DNA from: Nitrospira sp.
GTDB taxonomy: Bacteria > Nitrospirota > Nitrospiria > Nitrospirales > Nitrospiraceae
Reading direction: 5' to 3'
Length of the DNA: 13,736 nucleotides
Assembly: GCA_020216985.1 (NCBI GenBank)
Contig: JAIWOH010000150.1
Location: 1-13,736, forward strand
The position numbers and the translations under genes were made by a program. Positions 1 through 6,466 of the stretch are shown here, in pieces. Position 1 is the stretch's first letter, and every line of letters begins with the position of its first letter. The notes below the pieces were generated by a model. That model did not search any database and was not told the origin of the DNA. It saw only the letters and a program-made list of their open reading frames with translations.

Positions 1-1
1 C

Positions 2-271
2 CCCGGAATTCCGGAAGCGAAAGGTCGGGTGGGCCCGCCCCTGGTATTGGGGAGCACGGGGAAACGACGGCTCGGCGATCCGGCTTATCGCGGAAAGGCC
101 AAGACCATTCACGAATACGTGATTGAATCAGTGTTGGAGCCGGATCGGTTCGTCGTGCCAGGCTATCCGAGCCGAACGATGCCAGCCTGGTACGGATCGA
201 AGCTCAGCGCGCTCGCGTTGGAAAAAATCGCCAGGTATTTGGAGCAGCAAACGGGGGATGACGGGGAATGA
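2..271 (+). CDS. c-type cytochrome, C-terminal fragment (5' end outside window)
   Basis: The reading frame is open from the left edge to the TGA at 269-271 and gives 89 residues without a start of its own, so this is the tail of a longer gene. It begins PGIPEAKGRVGPPL, which resembles the stretch just after a CxxCH haem site in class I cytochromes c. It continues to a TMPAW motif, where Met60 of the fragment would be the distal haem ligand, and ends in the usual amphipathic C-terminal helix (LALEKIARYLEQQ). The CxxCH itself lies outside the window, so haem attachment is inferred. The likely role is periplasmic electron transfer; partner and pathway cannot be told. The gene converges on pilU with a 45-base gap. 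A single haem domain or the last domain of a multihaem or fusion protein would look the same here. Confidence 0.75.
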   Translation, partial: PGIPEAKGRVGPPLVLGSTGKRRLGDPAYRGKAKTIHEYVIESVLEPDRFVVPGYPSRTMPAWYGSKLSALALEKIARYLEQQTGDDGE

Positions 272-316
272 AGAATGGCCGATCGGCCGGCCTTTCGCGA
301 TCTCGGTTTGTCGCCC

Positions 317-1492
317 TCAGCGCTTCCGCAAGGGAGTGATCCTGTCGGTTCGCCCCCCTTGAATCCTGAACGCGTCGCCCGTTCCTCCGCCGGTTTGTCT
401 GTCCAGCAAGACGTTGACGGCGTCGTCTCCCTTCAAACCCTCCAGTTTGATCTTCAGCCGGAGATTGTTGGCGCTGTCGGCGTTGATCAAAGCCTGTTCC
501 AGGCTGATGCGATTGTCCTTGTATAACTGAAACAACACGCGATCGAACGTCTGGCATCCTTCTTCGTGCCCCTGTTCCATCGCCTCTTTGAGTGTGTCGA
601 CTTCGGCCTTCTTGATCAGATCCTTCACGCGCGGCGTATCCAACATGATTTCCAACGCCGGTACGCGCCGCCCGTCGAGCGACGGAATCAACCGTTGGGA
701 GATGATGGCGCGGAGGTTGAGGGACAGTTGCAGATAGATCTGCGCGTGCCGCTCCTGCGGGAAAAAATTCATGATGCGTTCGATCGCCTGATTCGCGTTG
801 TTGGAATGCAGGGTGGCCAGGCACAGGTGGCCGGTTTCGGCGAACGTGATGGCGGCTTCCATCGTCTCGGTGTCGCGTACCTCGCCGATCAGAATGACGT
901 CGGGAGCTTGGCGCAAGGCGTTCTTCAGCGCGTTTTGGAAGTTCAGGGTGTCGAAGCCCACCTCGCGTTGCGTGACGATGGATTTTTTGTGTTGATGCAC
1001 GAATTCGATCGGGTCTTCGACCGTGACGATGTGGCCGGCCTGGACCGTGTTGCGATGGTCGATCATGGCGGCCAGGGTCGTGGATTTACCGGAGCCGGTG
1101 GCGCCGACGACCAGTACCAAACCTCGTTTGGTCATGGCGATGTCTTTGATGATCGGGGGCAGTTGCAACTCCTCGACCGTTTGGATTTCCGCCTTGATGT
1201 GGCGGAACACGATGCCCACGTTCCCCCGCTGGCGAAAGACGTTGACGCGGAACCGGCCGAGCTCTTTGTAGTAGAGCGCCAGGTTCATTTCCATTTTTTC
1301 TTCGAACTCGACGCGCTGTTGAGCGCGCATCAATGCCAAGGCCAATGCTTCCAATTGGTCGTTGGTGAACGGCGGCGCGTCGGTCGGTTGCGTCGAACCG
1401 TGCACGCGATAAATCGGCGGCGCATCCACGGTCAAATACAGGTCGGATGCTTCATGGTCCACCATGACCTTGAGCATGCTGCGAACGTCCAT
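317..1492 (-). CDS. pilU: Type IV pilus retraction ATPase PilU
   Basis: Secretion-superfamily (PilT/VirB11) ATPase of 391 residues that acts at the cytoplasmic base of the type IV pilus as accessory retraction motor to PilT. Visible motifs: Walker A GATGSGKS at 130-137 (Lys136), Asp box with Glu163 (EDPIEFVH), Walker B DVILIGEVRD at 198-207 (Glu204), and His box TGHLCLATLHSNNA at 220-233 (His229). It is assigned to PilU rather than PilT because it has LRQAPDVILIGEVRD, FAETGHLC and SNNANQAIERI, and because it lacks the AIRNLIRE-type motif, with PRVKDLIKKAE in its place. An ATG four codons upstream (1504) is possible. I prefer 1492 because the protein then begins MDV, like PilT's MDI, and every catalytic residue takes the same number as in PilT; AAAGGA lies 11 bases upstream. 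The last 30 or so residues are a Gly/Arg-rich tail. The gap to the pilT stop is about 30 bases, so the two genes are surely co-transcribed. Confidence 0.93.
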   Translation of the reverse strand: MDVRSMLKVMVDHEASDLYLTVDAPPIYRVHGSTQPTDAPPFTNDQLEALALALMRAQQRVEFEEKMEMNLALYYKELGRFRVNVFRQRGNVGIVFRHIKAEIQTVEELQLPPIIKDIAMTKRGLVLVVGATGSGKSTTLAAMIDHRNTVQAGHIVTVEDPIEFVHQHKKSIVTQREVGFDTLNFQNALKNALRQAPDVILIGEVRDTETMEAAITFAETGHLCLATLHSNNANQAIERIMNFFPQERHAQIYLQLSLNLRAIISQRLIPSLDGRRVPALEIMLDTPRVKDLIKKAEVDTLKEAMEQGHEEGCQTFDRVLFQLYKDNRISLEQALINADSANNLRLKIKLEGLKGDDAVNVLLDRQTGGGTGDAFRIQGGRTDRITPLRKR

Positions 1493-1522
1493 AGGCACGG
1501 TCATCCTTTCTCGGCTCGGTTT

Positions 1523-2581
1523 TCAGGCGGCCCCGCTCATGGGCGCGCCGAAAAGATTGGGCGTCATGCTGCGGGATTGCGCTTCCGCCTTCGTCACGAC
1601 GCCGCGCATTGCAAGGTCGATCAACGCCATGTCCATCGTTTGCATGCCGTCTTTTTGGCTGGCCTGCATGATGCCGGGAATTTGATGGAGCTTGGCCTCG
1701 CGGATGAGATTGCGTACGGCCGTGGTCGCCACCATGATTTCGAGCGCGGCGACTCGTCCGCCGGTCTTTTTCTTGAGCAGGGTCTGTGTGATGACGGCCT
1801 CCAACGCCTCGGACAATTGCGTTCGGATTTGCGCCTGTTGGGCTGGTGGGAACGCGTCGATGATGCGGTCGATGGTCTTGGGGGCGCTCGACGTATGCAG
1901 CGTGCCGAAAACCAGGTGACCGGTTTCCGCGGCGGTCAAGGCCAGTTGAATCGTTTCGAGATCCCGCATTTCGCCGACGAGGATGATGTCCGGGTCCTCG
2001 CGCAGGGCCGATCGAAGCGCGTTGGCGAAGGACAAGGTATGCACGCCGAGCTCGCGCTGATTGACGAGGCATTTTTTGGATTTGTGCACGAACTCGATCG
2101 GATCTTCGATCGTGATGATATGGCCCTCGAACGTCGTGTTCAGATAATCGACCATCGCCGCGAGCGTGGTGGATTTACCGGAGCCGGTGGGACCGGTGAC
2201 CAGGATCAATCCCTTTTCCTTATCGCACAACTGCCGAATGACCGGTGGCATGCCGAGCTTGTCCAGCGGAACGATGATGGTGGGAATGTTTCGGAACACC
2301 GCGCCGAGTCCCCGTTGCTGCACGAAGACGTTCACGCGGAACCGCGCGATGTCGCCCAACTCGAAAGAGAAGTCGCATTCGCGATGTTCTTCGAAGTGTT
2401 TCCTCTGCACGTCGTTCATCATGTCGTAGATCAGCGCATGGGTTTCCTCCGGCGTCAGGGCCGGATGATCGAGTTTTTTCATGTCGCCGTGGATGCGGAC
2501 CATCGGCGGCTCTCCGGCGCTGAGATGGCAATCCGAAGCCCCTTCTTTCACGGCGAATGTCAACAATTTGGAAATATCCAT
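1523..2581 (-). CDS. pilT: Type IV pilus retraction ATPase PilT
   Basis: Hexameric ATPase of 352 residues that drives pilus depolymerisation (twitching motility, DNA uptake). Domains: N-terminal PAS-like region about 1-100, RecA-like ATPase about 110-340. Motifs: Walker A GPTGSGKST at 130-138 (Lys136), Asp box with catalytic Glu163, Walker B DIILVGEMRD at 198-207 (Glu204), His box TGHLVFGTLHTSSA at 220-233 (His229). TAVRNLIREAK at 287-297 corresponds to the AIRNLIRE motif needed for retraction in characterised PilT. These residue numbers match the classical PilT numbering, which supports the start at 2581. That ATG has GGGAGAG seven bases upstream; the open frame continues further upstream but without PilT-like sequence. 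The gene lies 121 bases downstream of bioF on the same strand. I see neither a terminator nor a convincing promoter between them, so readthrough from bioF is possible. No pilin or assembly genes are in view. Confidence 0.95.
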   Translation of the reverse strand: MDISKLLTFAVKEGASDCHLSAGEPPMVRIHGDMKKLDHPALTPEETHALIYDMMNDVQRKHFEEHRECDFSFELGDIARFRVNVFVQQRGLGAVFRNIPTIIVPLDKLGMPPVIRQLCDKEKGLILVTGPTGSGKSTTLAAMVDYLNTTFEGHIITIEDPIEFVHKSKKCLVNQRELGVHTLSFANALRSALREDPDIILVGEMRDLETIQLALTAAETGHLVFGTLHTSSAPKTIDRIIDAFPPAQQAQIRTQLSEALEAVITQTLLKKKTGGRVAALEIMVATTAVRNLIREAKLHQIPGIMQASQKDGMQTMDMALIDLAMRGVVTKAEAQSRSMTPNLFGAPMSGAA

Positions 2582-2702
2582 TTGAGTGCTCTCCCAAAGC
2601 GGGCCGATGAGGACGGCGCAAAATACGACACGGTGGGATGATGCCATAGGGAGGGGGAAAAGCAAGAAAACGACTGAAATGCGTCGGGACGATCGGCGCG
2701 GA

Positions 2703-3875
2703 TCAAATGAGACGCAGGGCGCGACCGGCCGACTCGAACGCTTGCAACGCCTCTTCGAGGTGACTTGCCGTATGTTCGGAGGTGACGGTGACCCTGATGC
2801 GGCTGGTTCCATGGGGGACGGTCGGCGGTCTGACGGCCGGCGCATAGACCCCATGGGCCAGCAGTTGTTCGGCAAAAGCGAGGGCGGTGGCGGCGTCGCC
2901 GATCAAGACGGGCAAGATGGGGCTCGCGGTGTCCGTCAAGTGAAAACCAAGACGACGTAATCCGTGAAACATCCGGGCTTGGTTTTCCCACAATCTGGTC
3001 CGCCGCTCCGGCTCTTGCCGAATGATGGTCAAGGCGGCGCGCGCAGCGGCCGCCGTGGCGGGGGGAGGAGCGGTCGTGAACATGAACGAGCGGGCCGTAT
3101 TGAGCAAATAGTCGATGACCTCCCGGGAGCCGACCACGTATGCGCCGCCGCTGCCCAGTGCTTTACCCAACGTGCCCATATGAAAGGGGATGTCATTTTC
3201 CACCGCTAAGGCTTCAAGCGTTCCTCTTCCGGTCGCGCCCATGACGCCGGTTCCGTGCGCGTCATCGACGTAGAGGGCGGCGTCATAACGTTTGGCCAGA
3301 GCCGCCAATTCTGCAAGAGGCGCAAGGTCACCGTCCATGCTGAATAAGCCGTCGGTGACGATCAGGGTCCGACGAGGGGATCGCCTCCGCTTCAGCAATG
3401 ACTCGAGGTGCTCGGCATCGCGATGCCGAAAGACCCGAAAATCGGCTCCGCTCAATCGACAGCCGTCGATGAGGCTGGCGTGACACAGCCGATCCGCCAG
3501 GATGAGATCGTTACGTCCGATCAGGGCGGGGATGACGCCAAGGTTTGCAAGGTATCCCGAACTAAATAAAAGCGCGGCTTCCGTTCCTTTGAATGAAGCC
3601 AAGGCCGATTCCAACTCGGAGTGGGGAGGAAGTGTCCCGCAGATCAGCCGAGACGCGCCGGCGCCGCTTCCATATTGTTCCGTCGCGTGAACGGCGGCTT
3701 GGATGACCGAGGGATGGGCCGCTAATCCAAGGTAGTCATTGGAAGATAGGAGGATGACCGGACGTCCGCCATACTGAACGACTGGCCCCGTGGAGGATTC
3801 CACCGTATTCAACCGACGGGTCAGGACCTCATCGAGTCGATGCCGATAGTTCATGCTGAACCGGTCTTGGGACAT
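2703..3875 (-). CDS. bioF: 8-amino-7-oxononanoate synthase
   Basis: PLP-dependent alpha-oxoamine synthase of 390 residues. It condenses pimeloyl-ACP (or -CoA) with alanine to give 8-amino-7-oxononanoate, the first committed step of biotin ring assembly, in the cytoplasm. Visible residues: SSNDYLGLAAHP at 44-55, GSGAGASRLICG at 69-80, His132 (ring-stacking position), DDAHGTG with Asp204 or Asp205 and His207, and the Schiff-base lysine Lys238 in TLGKALGSGG. The C-terminal RPPTVPHGTSRIRVTVTSEHT is the usual BioF ending. Glycine C-acetyltransferase (Kbl) and 5-aminolevulinate synthase share this fold; the C-terminal block favours BioF. Start at 3875: GAGGAG lies 14 bases upstream, rather far, but the next ATG (3854) has no ribosome site. 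No bioA, bioB, bioC or bioD is nearby, so the gene is detached from the rest of its pathway. Confidence 0.9.
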   Translation of the reverse strand: MSQDRFSMNYRHRLDEVLTRRLNTVESSTGPVVQYGGRPVILLSSNDYLGLAAHPSVIQAAVHATEQYGSGAGASRLICGTLPPHSELESALASFKGTEAALLFSSGYLANLGVIPALIGRNDLILADRLCHASLIDGCRLSGADFRVFRHRDAEHLESLLKRRRSPRRTLIVTDGLFSMDGDLAPLAELAALAKRYDAALYVDDAHGTGVMGATGRGTLEALAVENDIPFHMGTLGKALGSGGAYVVGSREVIDYLLNTARSFMFTTAPPPATAAAARAALTIIRQEPERRTRLWENQARMFHGLRRLGFHLTDTASPILPVLIGDAATALAFAEQLLAHGVYAPAVRPPTVPHGTSRIRVTVTSEHTASHLEEALQAFESAGRALRLI

Positions 3876-3915
3876 TCCAAAGGTTTTTGCTCCTCATTCT
3901 TGGACGGCTCGTGCA

Positions 3916-3945
3916 TTGACAAAACAAATCACCCCCTAGTATAAA
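3916..3945 (+). promoter_or_regulatory. Sigma70-type promoter for the membrane TPR gene
   Basis: A perfect TTGACA at 3916-3921 is followed after 18 bases by TATAAA at 3940-3945 (17 bases if read as GTATAA). It lies about 57 bases upstream of the ATG at 4002, which has AGAGGA ten bases before it. Both boxes are good matches, so this is a well-supported promoter by sequence, though untested. Confidence 0.65.
3938..3943 (-). promoter_or_regulatory. Possible -10 box of the bioF promoter
   Basis: Read on the minus strand this is TATACT, five of six matches to TATAAT. It overlaps the -10 box of the + strand promoter. No good -35 box sits 16-18 bases upstream; a TTGAAA is present but only 13 bases away. 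The predicted leader to the bioF ATG would be about 55 bases. Plausible but weak. Confidence 0.3.
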
Positions 3946-4001
3946 GCCAAGGTTTCTTTCAATGGAACGTTCAGGGGCGTTTTTTAGAGGACCATTCGAG
4001 C

Positions 4002-4748
4002 ATGACCTATCGCATCAAAGTTCCCCCCCGCCAACTGCCCGTCGATGAGGTCAAATTAGTCGGGTCGTTGGAACAGTGGCTCATCGACATGAAAAAGTAT
4101 CGGTGGTCGATTTTGGGAGGGGTAGGGGTGTTGGTCGTAGCGGGGGGTATTCTTGCGGCGGTTTTGTGGCAGAACGCGGAAGCCGCCCGCAAGGCGCAAG
4201 ACCTGGAACGGGAGGCGACGCTTCATTACCTGATGCGTCCGCTGAATGATCCGAAAAAAGTCGAATCCAACATGCAAGAAGCGATCGCCCTGTATAAAAA
4301 AATTACCGTTGAGTATCCGAACACGCCGTCGGCCCCTCTGGCGCTGTTCGGTCTGGGCAACGCCTTGCTCGAAACCAATCAGCTTGACGCCGCGATCGAC
4401 GCCTATACACGGTTGATTTCCACCTATGGCTCGAACAAAACGCTGGTCGATCTTGCGCGTCAAAAACTCGCCTACGCCTATCTTTTGAAGGGAGACGTCG
4501 CGCAAGCGACCCAGTCCTATTCGGCGGTTCTCAATAACCCCGAAGCGTTGAACCGTGATCAGGCATTGTTCGAGTTGGCTCGGCTGGATGAGAGCCAAGC
4601 GCGGTTCGATGAAGCGTCGAAGCGGTATCAAGAACTTATCAAATCCTATCCTAACTCTCCCTTGGCCAACGAAGCCGTTCTTCGGGAAAAAATTCTCGAA
4701 GCCAAAAAATCCTACGAGGCCGCCTCGTCATCCGACAAAAAGCCGTAG
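4002..4748 (+). CDS. Membrane-anchored tetratricopeptide-repeat protein (YfgM-like architecture)
   Basis: Protein of 248 residues. The N-terminal 34 residues are polar, with lysines just before a single hydrophobic segment at about 36-56 (ILGGVGVLVVAGGILAAVLW). The rest is helical TPR-type sequence: ALYKKITVEYPNTPSAPLALFGLGNALLETNQLDAAIDAYTRLI and at least two more units, to about residue 215, then a charged tail. Positive residues on the N side predict a cytoplasmic N-terminus and a periplasmic TPR domain. This resembles YfgM, the partner of the SecYEG-associated chaperone PpiD, and the YbgF/BamD-like TPR proteins; repeats of the form YPNSPLANEA are common in that group. Function is inferred from architecture only. 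AGAGGA lies ten bases before the start. The gene has its own promoter, is divergent from bioF and convergent with mltD. Confidence 0.8.
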   Translation: MTYRIKVPPRQLPVDEVKLVGSLEQWLIDMKKYRWSILGGVGVLVVAGGILAAVLWQNAEAARKAQDLEREATLHYLMRPLNDPKKVESNMQEAIALYKKITVEYPNTPSAPLALFGLGNALLETNQLDAAIDAYTRLISTYGSNKTLVDLARQKLAYAYLLKGDVAQATQSYSAVLNNPEALNRDQALFELARLDESQARFDEASKRYQELIKSYPNSPLANEAVLREKILEAKKSYEAASSSDKKP

Positions 4749-4818
4749 CTCTCACCGAACGCATTTTTCATCATCCAGTGCATCACCAAACACGCCCCTT
4801 CATGAGAGGAGCAGGTGA

Positions 4819-6132
4819 TTATCGGCGGATGAGAAGCATCTCGCCCGCTTTCAGGAAAGGGCGGGATAGGCTGTTTTGCGTCTTCAACGTTTTGACCGGA
4901 ACCCGGAATCGTTTGGAGATTTTCTCCAACGTGTCTCCGGTTCGCACGCGATACCACCGCGATGTTTCGGCCTTCACCTGTTTCGTTTGCGGCGGAAGGG
5001 GAGGAAATTTATAAGTGGGGATTCGGTCCAGCACCTGTCTGAGTTTTTCAGCCGTTCCGATCGGAACTTTCAAATGATACGCGGAATCGTCCGGAGGTGT
5101 GGCATCACGCCGAAGCTCCGGATTCAAAAGCCGAAGCTCTTCGTACGGAATACCGGAAATATTGGCGATCGCGCGGAAATGCAGCGGTCTGTCGACGACC
5201 ACCTCTTCAAATTGATGAAGCGGCACCGCGTCTTGGTTGAACCCGTAGCGGTCCGGGTTGCGAGCGATAATGGTGGCGGCCATGATGCGAGGGACGTAGT
5301 GTTTGGTCTCTGGTCGAATGAGTTTGGTTTTCGAAATATCCCAGAACGTTTCTCCCTGAGTCTTTTGCAGTGCGCGCAGCACCTTGCCTTCTCCGGCGTT
5401 GTAGGCCGCCATGGCCAAGGGCCACGTTCCGAAGAGATCATAAAGATCTCGGAGGTAGCGGGCGGCGGCGACGGTCGATTTGATCGGATCTCGACGTTCA
5501 TCGACATAATGATCGATGCGGAGGCCGTAAGTTTTCCCGGTCGCCTTCATGAATTGCCAAGGACCGGTCGCTTTCGCCCGTGAATACGCATAGGGGTTGA
5601 AGCCGCTTTCCACCAATGACAAATAGATCAAGTCGCTTGGAAGATTGAACTCCGCAAAAATGGATTCGAGAAGCGGGCGGTATCGGCTGAGTCTGAGAAG
5701 CCATTGTTCAAAGCGATCTCTGATGGAAGTATGAAAGAATCGCAAGTGGCTCTCGACCACCGGATCGATCACCACGGGGATGTTGTAGGCATCGCTCTCT
5801 CTGTCTCCTTCGGGATCAGAGGACCGGGCGGTTTGGTCGTCCGACTCGGAAGCGGCGGACGATTCAGCCATGGTTCCGTCGGTTTCATCGGTCGGTTGAA
5901 TGTCGGTCGACGTCTGCCGGGGGAGAGCAAGTTCCGAGTCCAAGGGAACGAGGTTGGAGTCAAAGTCTACATCGCCACGGTCACCGACGAGCGAGACGGA
6001 AGGGATAGAATCGGAGTCGCTCTCAAGACGATCGCTCGCCGCAATTGTTTTGACGGGCAAGAGGAGCAGTAACGCACAGAAAGGCATCACCAGGCCCTTG
6101 GGCATCATAGTATGTCGAGATCGCAACGACAT
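4819..6132 (-). CDS. mltD: MltD-like membrane-bound lytic murein transglycosylase with LysM domain
   Basis: Predicted exported enzyme of 437 residues that cleaves peptidoglycan glycan strands with formation of 1,6-anhydro-muramic ends. Layout: basic N-terminus and hydrophobic signal segment at about 14-32 (LVMPFCALLLLLPVKTIAA); an acidic Ser/Asp/Glu-rich linker at about 34-117; an SLT (family 1 transglycosylase) domain at about 160-290; and one LysM domain at about 394-437 (YRVRTGDTLEKISKRF). In the SLT domain the catalytic Glu is Glu175 in LVESGFNPYAYS, followed by GPWQFM (190-195) and AYNAGEGKV (243-251). The frame stays open to 6276, but 6132 is chosen because a signal peptide starts there and GGGAGAGG lies about nine bases upstream. 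Classical MltD carries two or more LysM repeats and a lipobox; here I see one LysM and no clear lipobox. Anchoring or free periplasmic location is therefore open. Confidence 0.9.
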   Translation of the reverse strand: MSLRSRHTMMPKGLVMPFCALLLLLPVKTIAASDRLESDSDSIPSVSLVGDRGDVDFDSNLVPLDSELALPRQTSTDIQPTDETDGTMAESSAASESDDQTARSSDPEGDRESDAYNIPVVIDPVVESHLRFFHTSIRDRFEQWLLRLSRYRPLLESIFAEFNLPSDLIYLSLVESGFNPYAYSRAKATGPWQFMKATGKTYGLRIDHYVDERRDPIKSTVAAARYLRDLYDLFGTWPLAMAAYNAGEGKVLRALQKTQGETFWDISKTKLIRPETKHYVPRIMAATIIARNPDRYGFNQDAVPLHQFEEVVVDRPLHFRAIANISGIPYEELRLLNPELRRDATPPDDSAYHLKVPIGTAEKLRQVLDRIPTYKFPPLPPQTKQVKAETSRWYRVRTGDTLEKISKRFRVPVKTLKTQNSLSRPFLKAGEMLLIRR

Positions 6133-6193
6133 AACGATAAGCCTCTCCCTCTTGAGTAGAAAATATGAACCTTGTACTGGCCTCGGTGCGCCT

Positions 6194-6222
6194 AGACTAT
6201 CGGGCGATCTGATGCTTGTCAA
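6194..6222 (-). promoter_or_regulatory. Promoter of mltD
   Basis: On the minus strand a perfect TTGACA (6217-6222) is followed after exactly 17 bases by TAGTCT (6194-6199). The -10 box is poor (three of six matches), but the -35 box and spacing are ideal, and the predicted start lies about 55 bases before the mltD ATG. Confidence 0.5.
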
Positions 6223-6375
6223 GAAATGAAAAGGGATGGGAGCCCCCCTCTTCCGGAGGATGAGAGATGCGATCATGACGCGTCCTTAACCTTAATGCGC
6301 AGGATCGCTTCAACGATGTTTTTTGCTGCGCCATCCGGATTCTCTGGAAACTTCTCGGTTGCGGCGGGCCGTTTC

Positions 6376-6405
6376 TTGACAGTTTCCCGGCGCTAATGGT
6401 AGCGT
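6376..6405 (+). promoter_or_regulatory. Promoter of the aminotransferase-serA-hisZ-dnaB operon
   Basis: A perfect TTGACA at 6376-6381 is followed after 18 bases by TAGCGT (6400-6405), a weak -10 box. The predicted leader is about 55 bases. The pattern of a perfect -35 and degenerate TAGnnT -10 repeats that seen upstream of mltD. Confidence 0.45.
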
Positions 6406-6466
6406 ACCGCTTCTTCTTTCTCGTGGACGCCCACCGAAATTCGTTTGGTGTAAGGAGGATTGATTC

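Larger units (their letters stand above)
6133..6466. other. Divergent intergenic region between mltD and the aminotransferase operon
   Basis: These 334 bases contain no gene I can support. They hold two promoters facing apart (6194-6222 minus and 6376-6405 plus) and the ribosome site AAGGAGG at 6452-6458. The middle, about 6223-6370, has a small CCTC/GAGG hairpin at 6247-6259 and one tiny ATG frame (nine codons), neither placed downstream of a promoter. I see nothing else there. Confidence 0.6.

Noticed and set aside
277..292. GGCC-rich palindrome between the cytochrome and pilU as a bidirectional terminator
   Set aside because: The best stem is four base pairs (GGCC/GGCC) with only TTT after it on one strand. 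Too weak to call.
566..2641. A 691-codon open frame on the + strand
   Set aside because: It lies antisense to pilU and pilT, both of which have complete catalytic motifs. Its two halves resemble each other only because pilT and pilU are paralogues, and its composition (His, Arg, Asp, Gly-rich) is that of a shadow frame in GC-rich DNA.
2582..2702. Sigma54 or sigma70 promoter directly before pilT
   Set aside because: No GG-N10-GC sigma54 element is present. The best -10-like sequence (TATTTT on the minus strand) has no acceptable -35 box.
3964..3984. AACG/CGTT hairpin followed by TTTTTT in the leader of the membrane TPR gene, and the GAACGTTC palindrome inside it
   Set aside because: A four-base-pair stem with an eight-base loop is unlikely to terminate or attenuate transcription. 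The palindrome does not match a known operator that I can name with confidence.
4844..4865. CCCGC...GCGGG inverted repeat as terminator between the convergent genes
   Set aside because: It lies inside the coding region of the mltD LysM domain, has mismatches in the inner stem and no T-run.
6265..6294. Nine-codon frame after GGAGG as leader peptide of the aminotransferase operon
   Set aside because: It lies upstream of the predicted promoter at 6376, its ATG touches the GGAGG without spacing, and it shows no run of regulatory codons.
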